Origin: Phaeoceros laevis
Taxonomy: Eukaryota; Anthocerotophyta; Anthocerotopsida; Notothyladales
Length of the DNA: 37,257 bases
Assembly: GCA_049999765.1 (NCBI GenBank)
Contig: JBNGIQ010009033.1
Span: 54,767-92,023, forward strand
Direction of reading: 5' to 3'
Part shown: positions 11,099 through 20,700 of the stretch, in pieces
Numbering within the stretch: the stretch's first letter is position 1
How the letters are laid out: every line of letters starts with the position of its first letter
Notes under the pieces: generated by a model
The model's input: only the letters and a program-made list of their open reading frames with translations
The model's database searches: none
What the model was told of the DNA's origin: nothing
Position numbers and translations under genes: made by a program

Positions 11099-11430
11099 GT
11101 TTCTAGAGTTTCGCCTTTTTTTGATTTCTTCTTGCCATCATTATTAACCTGTTTAAGCTTGATTTAAGGGTTTTGCCAGAATATGCTCGGGGAATCTGTT
11201 GGAGTCCAAAGTGGGAAAACTACCTGATTTTGCCACTGTCACCTGGGGATGCTGGAAATGGCCATCAAGCTGACAGTTGTGGGGTTTGGAGAAACATTTC
11301 GTCATGTGCTTGGAAACCTTGTCTCTCTCCAGGCTCTGCTGCAATCGATGTTTTGCCAGCAAGGCCACTCTCTGATCTGCAAGTGCAAATCATGTTTCAT
11401 GTCAGCTACTCACGACATCATGCTGTTACA

Positions 11431-11615
11431 CAATGTGCTGTACAGGCAAATGTTCCAAAAAAAAACCCGCGCTAGGCTTCACAGAGCTAGTAACGAAATC
11501 ACATACATCAGCATGAAAGATTTCTAAGTAGCCTCACCGGCCACCCGGGATGGCTGCTGATAAACAATGTGATGTACAAGCATTATCCAAAAAAAACCGG
11601 CGCCAGGCTTGACAC
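11431..11615. repeat. Diverged two-copy repeat, spacing about 134 bp
   Basis: A unit containing CAATGTGCTGTACA, a poly-A run and CGCTAGGCTT (from about 11431) recurs in the same orientation from about 11565 as CAATGTGATGTACA, poly-A and CGCCAGGCTT. Both are imperfect and non-coding. Confidence 0.4.
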
Positions 11616-11687
11616 AGCCGGTTGCACCTTCCAGCTCACTACATTTTGCATACATGTCCACCAGGCAGGTGCTTACCACTACATCAT

Positions 11688-11943
11688 CTAACAAACCTCT
11701 TTGACAATATTTGAGTGTAGCTCCCTGCCCTTCTGTATGGCACTAGTGCTTGCAAACGCCTTCAGAAAGCAAGCAAAAGTAACATGGTCAGCCAAAATGA
11801 GGCCTGCCTCCTCCATTTGTCCATACACAAGAAGCGCCTCTTGGCATAGTCCTTGATGTGCATACCCAGCGATCATGGCATTCCATGTCACAACATTCTT
11901 TGTGTCCATGCTGTTAAAAACCTGGCGCGCATCTTCCAGCTCA
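11688..11943 (-). pseudogene. PPR gene fragment
   Basis: About 85 codons on the minus strand carry typical PLS-class PPR sequence: LEDARQVFNSM, then VVTWNAMIAGYAHQGLCQEA, then HVTFACFLKAFAS and GRELHSNIVKE, ending at a stop. Such repeats bind RNA in organelles. Only about two and a half repeats remain, with no start, no targeting peptide and no E/DYW tail. The upstream side changes abruptly into a G/C-rich minisatellite at about 11944. It is a broken fragment. Confidence 0.75.
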
Positions 11944-12110
11944 CAAGCGATGGCGCCGGGAAGGCAGGCAGGCGGCGTCACAAGGTAGGCCGGCAGGTAG
12001 GCCTTGAGCGGGCAGGCAGGCCGTGAGCAGGCAGGCCGCGAGCGGGCAGTCAGGCCGTGAGCGGGCCGCAATTGAGCATAGTACTCTCGGCAGGCAGGCG
12101 CGGCATGCTA
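11944..12110. repeat. GGCAGGC-rich minisatellite
   Basis: Degenerate units of about 15-20 bp combine GGCAGGC with CCGTGAGCGGGC. The cleanest run is about 12008-12070 (CCGTGAGCAGGCAGGCCGCG and similar). It directly abuts the PPR fragment and is non-coding. Confidence 0.6.
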
Positions 12111-12817
12111 CCACGGGTGGCTGGATAGATAGAAAAGTGGTGACGGAGCAGTTGTGGTGAAATCTTGTCGAGGATCCTTCTCTGTTCTGGGACTTCAGGT
12201 TTTGCAAGACGGACGATAGGCATCTAGACTTTCGGCATTGGGAAGGAGGGCATGCACTCTGGGTTGAGCATCCTTGGTGCCCTCACTGGGTGCCAGCAAA
12301 ATTGGCCACTTTGAAGCAGCATGATACACCACCAGGTCTTGTGATTCATAGGCAACACTTCATCGTGTTCCTCTGAAACGAGCACATCCGGACAGCCGGG
12401 ATCCTAAAAACGCTTAAAATGCTTCTTTCGCGGAAACAAGTGAACCACCCTTATCCAAAACATAGTTTGAAAATATTGTGATGCATGTCCGAGTGTGAAA
12501 TATTGCGATCCGGGAGGCTTTTCGGCCTACTAGTCAAGAGTGCATAAAATATAGTTTTTTAAGCAAAAAAGAACCTCCTTTTTTTGGATGGTTCCTACAA
12601 AGAGGAGATATTCCTCATTCCTCTTTTCATGGAGACGCTGTTTCAGGTGAAATGCATGGCTCTCACATGTCTTTTGGAGCACATTTATTGTGCCTGGATT
12701 TGTGATTCTTGCTATTGCGTTCAATATAACTATTAAAGAAAGCAGCCGAGCTTAGGTTTAGATCAACAAGAAGTCATGCAAAAAAACATATTAAAGAAGT
12801 TAAACTTAAAAGAACAA
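12111..12817. other. No gene seen
   Basis: The stretch holds only short frames without family resemblance. It becomes AT-richer to the right. Nothing specific can be supported. Confidence 0.4.
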
Positions 12818-12897
12818 TGGTTTCCAGTATAACTTACACCACACATCTTTTCTTCAGTGGTTTCCAGTATAACTTACACCACACGTCTTTTCTTCAG
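12818..12897. repeat. Two-copy tandem duplication, 40-bp unit
   Basis: The unit starting TGGTTTCCAGTATAACTTAC occurs at 12818-12857 and again at 12858-12897 with a single visible difference (CACACAT versus CACACGT). Confidence 0.9.
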
Positions 12898-12934
12898 TAC
12901 TTGATTCTCGTTCATCTGGAACTAACAGATAAGA

Positions 12935-13252
12935 AGCTCATGAAGCTCTCCACCACCCCGAAACCAAGGTAGCTGCACAAATGCAAAGGGCCATGATCAA
13001 AACTGCACGGAAGCACCGTACAAAACCCAAGAGGGCAAATAGGGACGAAGGGCTACTACCTCCATGGTACAGTAAACGATGCCAGGACCTCAGAGAGAGA
13101 ATATAGCAGCTCGTCGATCATGGCAAAGAAGGCTCACACATGTACAAGGTGTTAAAACAAAAGCACAGACACCTCTGTAGAGCACAAAGAAGGACATTCC
13201 AGTGACGCAAGGATGAGGCAATCCTGGAGATGCTTCAAAGGAAACCAACATC
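12935..13252 (+). pseudogene. Probable LINE-type (non-LTR) retrotransposon ORF2 relic
   Basis: One plus-strand frame with two internal stops reads ARKHRTKPKR, then LLPPWYSKRCQDLRERI, then MYKVLKQKHRHLCRAQRRT and DEAILEMLQRKPTSS. That order (a W-Y/F-x-x-x-C motif, a basic helix with Y-K-x-L, R-R-x-x-R, then a short helix before N/K-P) is the usual linker between the endonuclease and reverse transcriptase domains of LINE ORF2 proteins. The catalytic domains themselves are not seen on either side. Short and dead; the class assignment is moderately secure at best. Confidence 0.4.
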
Positions 13253-13259
13253 TTCAGTC

Positions 13260-14357
13260 ATTAAGGTGATCTTGTTGCATTGTGTCCAGTCCAAATCATG
13301 CTCTATCTCAACTTTGCTCGACTTTGTGCATTGCTGTTGAGGAATTTAGGGATTTGAAGGGTTTTAGGGATTGAAAGGGTCCATAGAAATAATCAAAATG
13401 ACTATTGTGGAATAACAATTAGCAATACAAATCGTGGCAAGTGACTGCCTATAAGCTGTTTTGGAACCGTTAAACCTCATGAAATTATACGCACACACAC
13501 ACATGAGGAAGTTTAATATCCATCGTAATTCTTACAATGACATAAATGTTGATTTACTTAATCCTCAAATTTCCATTATGCTTCTTGGAACAGTCCAATG
13601 GATAAATGTTAGTCAACTATGAAATTGTATTTATGAGATCAAAGATTGATATTGATGAAATGTGCATGTGTAAATATCGATTAGGGCACGTTTCACCATC
13701 GTGTCCATTAGTTAGGTCAAATAGGCATGTTAAGACAATGAAGCGGTGCCTATGAAAAGTCACATGACCGCGACCGTGAGGACTGGCGGTAGACAACACT
13801 ATGCATGATTACGTGCACAAGTCATCTAAGCAAATCATATTTTCAGGTCCTCTTGTCTTGGAAAATCATCAGGTGCTACATATATTTCTAACCTTTTTAC
13901 CATAAAAATCAACAAAAAACATGATTCCCATGGAAATAATGTTGTTTCTTTTTGTGGTATTGATGCAAGTCTTACTAACTTGATTCATATAGCACAATTG
14001 TGTGGAATGACCTTCTTCTCCATAGGTACATTTGCCCCACTTTGTCCCAAGACTATTGAAGAACTTACGTTACATATGCTTGTTTTGTATAATATCCATT
14101 TCTTTTCACACCCACATGTGGAGCAATGACTTTTGCACTTGAGTGGTGATTATTGTTACTCTTTCAGTTTTATTAACGATCTTCTTGGTTGTATGGATAT
14201 CTATATATATGGTTTCAAAAGTTGGGTGCGGTTCCAATTAAGATCTCCCTGGCTCTTATGACGATGGCCATTGAAAGCTAAAAGTGTGTTCCTTGCATCA
14301 GCATAACTAAAACTCGGCCCTGATGTGACCCAATACGTACCAGGCATGATAGTTTAA
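13260..14357. other. AT-rich stretch, no gene; dispersed repeat pieces
   Basis: No gene was found. A (CA)n run is at about 13492-13504. The block 13291-13330 recurs inverted at about 16048-16098. The block 14209-14275 is a direct copy of 8606-8660. All are consistent with old, unclassified mobile DNA. Confidence 0.45.
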
Positions 14358-15579
14358 GGACCTCTTCGGACTGACAGTTAGTCATGAACTAGAGCAGTTG
14401 GGTTCGTGCCAGATCTCGCGAGGTTCGCAAAAAAATAATCAAACCTTTGCAGTTCGGGACCAACTGCGCTTGCCTCCAACTGCCCGAGGTCGAAATCCTC
14501 GGAATGGCAGTCCCGGACTGGCCACTAGTTGGCGGCAGATTTCCATTTCCCCCGGGCTGAGCAAGAGATGTATTGCGCTTTTGGCCACCACTCGCCGTAA
14601 TGAGAGCATCAATTCGTCGCTCCAGCAGTAGCCTTGAACATACTGAATGCATGCGGACCATGACAAGATTAAGTAATCAATTCCGGATGCCCTACAGGCA
14701 GGTGTGTCGCAGCGTAGCAGCTGAAGAACCTTGGGCAGAACCATGGCTCAAATCTTGGTCTGCTTCCCCTCATTCTGAAGCTGGCAGCTGTAGCGACTTT
14801 GCCCTCGAATTTTGCAATTCTGCTTGTCTTCAAGCAGCAACTGGATTCAGCGGGGTGTAGCAACTTGGGCAGCTGGGACGAGAGCAGTAGCAGCAACAGC
14901 AGTGACAACAATCCCTGCGGACGCTGGGAGGGGGTGACATGTGCTGATGGTGGATTTGGGCAGGAATCGCTTCACGGGCAGCATCCCTGCCACCATCGGC
15001 CAGTTGCGCAGCCTGGAGGAGCTTAGTCTGGTAGGGAACCTGCTCAGCGGCGTCATACCTGCGGCAGTGGAGAGTCTCACCAACCTCTCGCACCTGCATT
15101 TGTCCAGGAACGGGCTCACTGGGCGGATTCCGAATGTGGGCAGGCTCACAAATCTGCAGGAGCTCTTTGTGTCCCGTCCCTGGGCTCAAGGGCAAATCTC
15201 ACGGCGGGCGGAAGTGAAGGCGAAGCTCTGAAGGGAATAAAAAAGTGGTAGGAAACGAGCTTGAGCACCATCGTCCAAAACTTGACAAGAGATTGGACGG
15301 ACGTCCAAAAAATCAACGGAAAACTGGTAGTTCGGCGCGAACTAGAGTTTTTTTTAGGATTTGGCGAAGGAGGCAGTTGGCGAGTAGATTCCGTCCATGC
15401 ACAGTTGGGGATTGCCACGTCGGAGCCACGTCAGAGCCAGGTAGGACGAACTAAAATCAAAAGTCAGCTGCAGTCCGTGGACGTTCTTAGCAGATTTGGG
15501 GCAGTTCGCGTAGTTGGCGGCAGTTTGCGGCCGAACTGAGGGAGCGAAGTCCGAGCGAACTGCCAGTCCGAAGAGGTCC
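14358..15579. mobile_element. PIF/Harbinger-like non-autonomous element carrying an LRR gene fragment
   Basis: The 1,222-bp element is bounded by 22-bp terminal inverted repeats that match at 21 of 22 positions. Both begin GGACCTCTTCGGACTG when read inward (left 14358-14379, right complement of 15558-15579). It is flanked by a direct TAA on each side (14355-14357 and 15580-15582), the 3-bp TTA/TAA target duplication known for PIF/Harbinger elements; the GG-rich terminus also fits. No transposase is present, so it would need one in trans. Inside, between subterminal stretches rich in GGCAGTT and AACTGC motifs, lies part of a leucine-rich-repeat receptor gene (14799-15231). This is the structure of a Pack-type element that has captured host gene sequence. 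Confidence 0.75.
14799..15231 (+). pseudogene. Captured LRR receptor fragment inside the inverted-repeat element
   Basis: Frame 1 (from 14799) gives the N-terminal cap of plant LRR receptors: LLVFKQQLDSAGCSNLGSWD, then NNPCGRWEGVTCADGG with the W-x-GV-x-C motif. Near 14945 the sense shifts into another frame (14941-15231): VDLGRNRFTGSIPATIGQLR, LEELSLVGNLLSGVIPAAVE, LSHLHLSRNGLTGRIPNVG, LTNLQELFV, ending in non-LRR residues and a stop. About three and a half LRRs of the LxxLxLxxNxLxGxIP type remain. The first LRRs after the cap are missing at the frame change, and no transmembrane or kinase region is present. The element's right subterminal sequence begins soon after. Confidence 0.75.
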
Positions 15580-15589
15580 TAAGCATTGT

Positions 15590-15768
15590 GTTTATGTTAT
15601 TTGAGCCAATACTCACAAGGCATGGAAATTTAGGCATTGTGTTTATGTTATTTGAGGAAGTGGTAAGATTTCATCAAGTGTTTATGTTATTTGAGCCAAT
15701 ACTCACCGGGCATGGAAATTAGGCATTGTGTTTGTGTTATTTGAGGAAGTGATAAGATTTCATCAAGT
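15590..15768. repeat. Two-copy tandem duplication, 90-bp unit
   Basis: The unit starting GTTTATGTTATTTGAGCCAA is at 15590-15679 and again at 15680-15768, with a handful of substitutions and one single-base deletion. It begins about 10 bp beyond the right end of the Harbinger-like element. Confidence 0.9.
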
Positions 15769-17191
15769 GCTACACTCTCGCATGTTATTGTGTTTCAGGT
15801 CAATCAACTTGGGACAATGTTTAACATTTTCTTCTATTTATGCAGTAGACCCTCTTTTTGAAGAGTACATGAGTCCCATGTTTGCATGCTTGCACACATG
15901 ATTAGCCCGGGGTGTTTTCTTCAAATGATTTTATGGTCCCCATGTCAGCATACTTTTATATAGGATTAGGAGGTGTTGGTTTTCAATGTTTTTTTATGCA
16001 ATTAGTGTGTGATTCTAGTAAAGGAGGTTTACACCGTCCCCCCATAGTGCACAAAGTTGAGCAAAGCTGAGCAAAGCTGAGATACAACATGATTTAGAGT
16101 ATATCATTTGCCCCACTTTATAGGACAATTTTTATTCCTTGGGATTTTTTATGTTGCACAAGTGTGTGACATGTTGCTTTTCAAGATGTTCTTAGTTAAT
16201 AAATTTGACGAAATTTATAATTCCTATATTACTATTTATAAAATATATACATGCACACCAATTAGACTAAAAACCCCATGAGAAGCCCTATCTATATTCA
16301 GACTTGGTTTAGTCTGTTAGTTGCTCAAGTAAGGTATGTATCAATACGGCATATTTAGGGTTTTATTGAGCTTTCCATAGCAATGTAGCAGCCGAAGTTG
16401 CCAAACAGCCGAAGTTGCCAAACTTGGATCCGTTTTTGCTGAAAGGTTTGTGCATGCAACAATGTGCCTCGACGACTACTTGACGCGCTTGGGAGAGCTG
16501 CTAGATACTCAGACGCGCTTCCGTGATTCTACCTCCACTCCTCTAACTGCGAGATCGAGTGAGTCCCAGGTTGCCTGTCTAGGTGTCTTGGGCGCCTACA
16601 GGAACATAACATCCTTCAGAGCTGTACATGTGTTGGTTTTAGCAAGGCTACCATGACTTTTGGCTACCGTATTGATGCTTGGCCTGGAGCATGCGCACCT
16701 TCGCCATCTATTTTGACCAATTTTCTGGGTGCAAAAAATTGCATTTCCGGCATCTGCTTTTCAGCTTCATCTTGCCTGAATCCAATAGTAGTCCCTACAT
16801 GCATCGTTCGAAGTCTTCATCTATTCACACTAGTAGATCTAAGTACTAGACTATGTAAAATACTCTACATGCATGCTCCACCGAGCAAAACGGCTCAACC
16901 ACAAATATGACAGCATCAACCCTGACAGTTCAACCCAGCGCCTCAGTACCAAGTGCTGGGATGGGACCAGGCCCGTGGCTGGTGATGCTTTTGTGAGGCC
17001 TCATTGGCAACGGTCACGGACAGCTCAGCCTCCCTACACCCTTCTCACAATCTCAACAGGCACTTCTCCTGTTGAGGTCATTTCAACAGGTCCCTCCATC
17101 CTGGGGGCGTTAATAAGAAGACCCCAGACCTGGCCCCTAACAAATTCTCCGGAACAGGAAGCTCTACCGAGGAGAGCAAAGTGCTAGTTGC
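15769..17191. other. Intergenic, no gene recognised
   Basis: AT-rich, with a repeated GAGCAAAGCT motif at about 16060-16080 inside a block that is an inverted copy of 13291-13330. A GAGGTTTACAC motif at 16025 also occurs at 33578. From about 16900 to 17191 the base composition is gene-like, on the 3' side of BAG copy B, and may be its 3' UTR; no open extension of the BAG frame was found. Confidence 0.4.
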
Positions 17192-18073
17192 TTAAAGAGT
17201 TGTGGCTTCGTTGGAGTCAGGGACAGACTCGCCATCCACTGCCATGTCATTTTCACCTTCAGCCGGAGAGTCCACTGGCATGTCCACACACTGGAGATCA
17301 TCGGGGCTGATCGGCATCCCGGATGCCAGAGCTGCGTCTGTCACATCCTGCAACCTCACTAAATCCCTAGCAGTGGCCTTGCGGACGTCCCGCACCAGAG
17401 GATGCACTTCCTGAAGACTGTCCAACTTCAGCACCTCCTTCATGAGGCCCTCATCGAACCTCAGGCGCTCCAATTTGTTATCCCTGGCCTTCCGCAGAAA
17501 CTCCGGATCACATGCCTGCTCTTGAAATTCTTTCAGCTTGTCTCGCACCTCCTTAATGACCCGTAGCTGCTTCAACGGATCTGTCTTCCGCACCTGATGC
17601 CCTCGGTACCGTCTTTGGATGAAATTGGCTGCCGCATCTGCGTTCTCAAATCGCGGCTTCCGAGGGGCCTGCTTCTGCGGAACCTCTTGTCCCTCCTTCA
17701 CTTGCAGTTGGCCATGGTCCTCGCCCTCCCGTGTCACAATTGAGCTCGGCTCGTGCTTGATCTGCTCCTTCCGATCCGCGCTGCCATCCGTAACAACAAT
17801 TCTCCGGACAACGGACGGAGCGGCTCTCTTCGGAGAGTGTACTGCTGCCCGTGGTGACCGTGCTGGCTTCTCTTGCCTGTTCTGCCTGCTTGCGACATGC
17901 CGTGGAGAATAAGGTCCGCCCGAGCCATTGCAATATGCGGCGTATGGCTCAGTCATCAGATCAACCTCCTCAGCTTCGTAGGGACTCCGCATCACACCAT
18001 TCCTTCCCCATGGTGAGGCTCCATATTGCCAATTCCGCCCGGGCACCTGGTAATAGTAGGGCATGCCGTCCAT
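17192..18073 (-). CDS. BAG-domain co-chaperone with IQ motif (copy B, short C-terminus)
   Basis: A single-exon frame of 293 aa starts at the ATG complementary to 18071-18073. That start is chosen because MDGMPYYYQVPGRNWQ aligns with the start of copy A; the frame continues further upstream but without an ATG. RRIVVTDGS (90-98), the IQ motif IQRRYRGHQVRK (152-163) and the BAG domain (about 166-246, DPLKQLRVIKEVRDKLKEF through HPLVRDVRKATARDLVRL) are all intact and strongly similar to copy A. After a short acidic tail it stops, lacking about 200 residues including the coiled coil of copy A. Binding of HSP70 and calmodulin is expected from the family. It lies on the same strand as copy A, about 11 kb away, with transposon relics between, so the pair is an old tandem duplication. 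A perfect heat-shock element is upstream. Confidence 0.9.
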   Translation of the reverse strand: MDGMPYYYQVPGRNWQYGASPWGRNGVMRSPYEAEEVDLMTEPYAAYCNGSGGPYSPRHVASRQNRQEKPARSPRAAVHSPKRAAPSVVRRIVVTDGSADRKEQIKHEPSSIVTREGEDHGQLQVKEGQEVPQKQAPRKPRFENADAAANFIQRRYRGHQVRKTDPLKQLRVIKEVRDKLKEFQEQACDPEFLRKARDNKLERLRFDEGLMKEVLKLDSLQEVHPLVRDVRKATARDLVRLQDVTDAALASGMPISPDDLQCVDMPVDSPAEGENDMAVDGESVPDSNEATTL

Positions 18074-18187
18074 CGCACCTCCAGACTCTCGAATTGTTTG
18101 ACGCAGTGCTGGATCGGTGAATCGAAGCCACTCAGCGCATAGGATGGAAGAGGGCAGTTGTGTAGGCAAGTCTCAGAAGACCTCCTG

Positions 18188-18205
18188 GAATTTTCCAGAA
18201 AATTC
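18188..18205 (-). promoter_or_regulatory. Perfect heat-shock element upstream of BAG copy B
   Basis: GAATTTTCCAGAAAATTC is four alternating 5-bp units without mismatch: GAA-nn-TTC-nn-GAA-nn-TTC. It is centred about 125 bp upstream of the BAG copy B start codon. Trimeric heat-shock factors bind three or more such units. Heat-inducible transcription of this gene is therefore a reasonable inference and agrees with BAG proteins acting with HSP70. Confidence 0.75.
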
Positions 18206-18767
18206 GTCGTCCTTCCTGGCATGTCGGGAAGGTCCCAGACCGGCGAAAGGAAACGGTATTGTATTGGAAGTTCATTCGGAACTAAGTAAAAAACACGGTA
18301 AAAAGTGCCTTCTCTGATTCAAGAAAAATCTAACGTTCTCTACACATCCCAGACTCCCGGTCCTTTTCAACTCCTCTTTGGGCGTATGTACTATTTGGCG
18401 ACAGTGCGGTAAGGTACTACTACGAACCAGCGTTATTGCATAGAGAAAGATAATTATGAAGGCATTCTGATCGTCCTCTTACGATGTACACTAGTGGCTA
18501 GTCCGCTTGAGCGAATATATTTGTTCATGTCTTTGATATTTAGCCGTTATCGCTTGCAAGTATACTACTCCTGCAACCGAATTGGATTAAGCTTACCTTC
18601 ATAGCAAGGAGAGGTGCACGAGAGGTTGTCAGAAAGAAGCAAATGTTTCTGCTGGAGCCGCACAGCAGATTCAAAAGCTTGTTCTCCCAGAATAACCTTC
18701 CCATGCTACAAACAGACACAGTCACAAAGCTAGATTAGGCGGCACTGGCTTGTCACCAACAAATATT
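18206..18767. other. Region upstream of BAG copy B, no gene seen
   Basis: Part of this is presumably the distal promoter of BAG copy B. No coding frame or repeat of note was recognised between here and the PPR relic. Confidence 0.4.
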
Positions 18768-20700
18768 CTAGCCTTGTGAAATATCCAGCAGCCTATACTG
18801 ACATAATGCATCCTCTGGAGACCCATAGTTTCCTTGTCGAGCGTAGCTGGATATCAATGCGTTCCATGAGACAGCCTCATGCAGTGTATTGAACAAATTC
18901 TGAGTATCCACCATGCTGGCACACTTTCCATATGCACTGATGAGAGTGTTGGCACATGTTGTCGAGCATAGCTGGATATCAATGTGTTCCATGAGACCAC
19001 GTCAGCCTCATGTAGTGTATTCAACACTGAGCATCCACCATGCTGGCACACTTTCCATATGCACGGATGAGAATGCTCAGGTTCTTCACCATCAATTGGG
19101 CTCACATTTTCGGAACACATTTGCTCATACCATTGTACCGCATTCTTTCCTTGGCCCTTCTCAAGGTATGCTGCTATCATTACACTCCATGACACCACAC
19201 ACTGCCACAACCCGTCAAACATGTTTCGAGTGTCCTCAGTCTCCCCACAATTGCCATACATACTGAAAAGGGCTTAACTGACAAAGACATCTAGATCATA
19301 GCCCTTCTCCAAGCACCTGCATGTACTGCCTTCCCCTTTCACAGGAACTGTGCTTTGGTGAATCGCCCATTTGCAAGGACAGCTAGATCCCTCTTCTGCA
19401 AGCATGTCACATGCTTCTAATGTGCTCATAAAGGTCAGACTGCTCAGCGCCGTATTCCTGAATCTGTTCATAGAGCTGCCAAGCCTTTTTTTGCTTGTCC
19501 CAGCTCAGCATATGCCGTAAGAAGGGAATTAGAAGATGCCATGTCCCGCTGGACCAACCTGTCAAACACATTCTGCACGTCCACAATGCTACCACACTTC
19601 CCGTACATGCTAGTAATTGTGCTACTCACTAAGACATCCAAATCATGCCCTTTCCTATGTACTTCACCGTGAATTGCCCTTCCCTTTTGTAGAGAATTCC
19701 ATTTTATAGGTTGACCGGCCACCAGCACATTTCTTCCTTCTCTGCTAGCATGGAATATGCCTGAAGAGCACTCACGAAACTTCGATCCTGCAGATTTATT
19801 CCTTCCTCAAGCATTTCTTCGTACAGTTTTCAAGCCCTCTCCGCCTGGTCTTGCTTGTCGTATGCCGCACTTAGTGAGATACAAGACACCAAAGTGCAGT
19901 GGGCCAATCTATCAAACACATTCTGCGCATCCACAAGGCTTGCACACTTTTCATACATATGAAGGAGTGTGTTGCCAACAAAAACCCAGAATCGTAGCCC
20001 TTCCTCTGAGCTTCTGCATGCACTGCCTTCCATTTCTGGGACCTTTGCTTCACCAAGTTGACCTTCGACAACATTCTGTTGATTCTCTGATAAGGCGCTA
20101 AATGCTTGCATCATTCTCACAAAAGTGCGATCACTCGGACTCACACCCTCCTGCCGCATCCATGCACACACCTGCAAAGCTTGCTCTCACTGGCCTTGGT
20201 CAACGTACACTGCAAGCATGGGCATTGAATGGCACAACGTCATGCTGGGACAAAGCATCAAATACGCTTTGTGCCATCTGAGACGCTCCTGCACTTCCTG
20301 GACACACAAATGAGGGTGCTACAAACAAAGATATCTGAATCGTACTCTTTCCTCCAAGCATGCGTGCAAACTGCATTTCCTTGTTGCAGTGACTTACCTT
20401 GGTCTGACGTCCATCCAACACAACATCTTCTTCAGCCCCTGCTAGGGTGCCACATGCTTGGAGCACAGAGAGAAAGGTGTTACCACTTGGGCTCCCGCCT
20501 TCTTCCTGCATCTGTTGGTACAGGTGTAAGGTAAGGCCTTGCCTCCGTGCCCCTGCTCAACATATGCTGCGATCATCACATTCCATGACACGACATCCAA
20601 AGAGGATGGCCCATCAAGCACAATTTGTGCAGCAGCAACACTCCCGCACTTCCCATACATGTCTACCAAACAGTTACCCACGAACAAATCAGAATCACAC
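18768..20700 (-). pseudogene. Decayed PLS-class PPR gene
   Basis: Successive minus-strand pieces in shifting frames read as one PPR protein. From the 5' side: FVGNCLVDMYGKCGSVAAAQ with VVSWNVMIAAYVEQGHGGKA (20687 downward), FLSVLQACGTLAG (20511-20200), VFVGNTLLHMYEKCASLVDA (20177-19830), GRAIHGEVHRKGHDLDVLVS with SMYGKCGSIVDVQNVFDRL (19728-19468), then MYGNCGETEDTRNMFDGL with VVSWSVMIAAYLEKGQGKNA (19261-18854) and VSWNALISSYARQG near 18830. Frameshifts and stops separate the pieces, so no full protein is made. PPR proteins act on organellar RNA; here the array is a relic. Part of it is duplicated at 23767-24427, and 18834-19073 is an internal tandem duplication. Confidence 0.85.
18834..19073. 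repeat. Two-copy tandem duplication inside the PPR relic, period 125 bp
   Basis: The unit starting TTGTCGAGC at 18834 recurs at 18959. Both contain TAGCTGGATATCAATG, TTCCATGAGA, AGCCTCATG and CCACCATGCTGGCACACTTT, with small indels. It duplicates one PPR repeat equivalent (SYGKC/VSWN segment). Confidence 0.85.

Noticed and set aside
16450-17187. Short plus-strand frames before BAG copy B
   Set aside because: No family resemblance and no consistent splice joins; composition is that of 3' UTR or spacer.
18074-18169. Upstream extension of BAG copy B by 32 residues
   Set aside because: It has no ATG and no counterpart in copy A, whose start aligns at MDGMP.
18768-20700. A functional PPR gene
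   Set aside because: Frameshifts and stops interrupt every two or three repeats and there is no start with a targeting peptide; no simple intron model repairs them.
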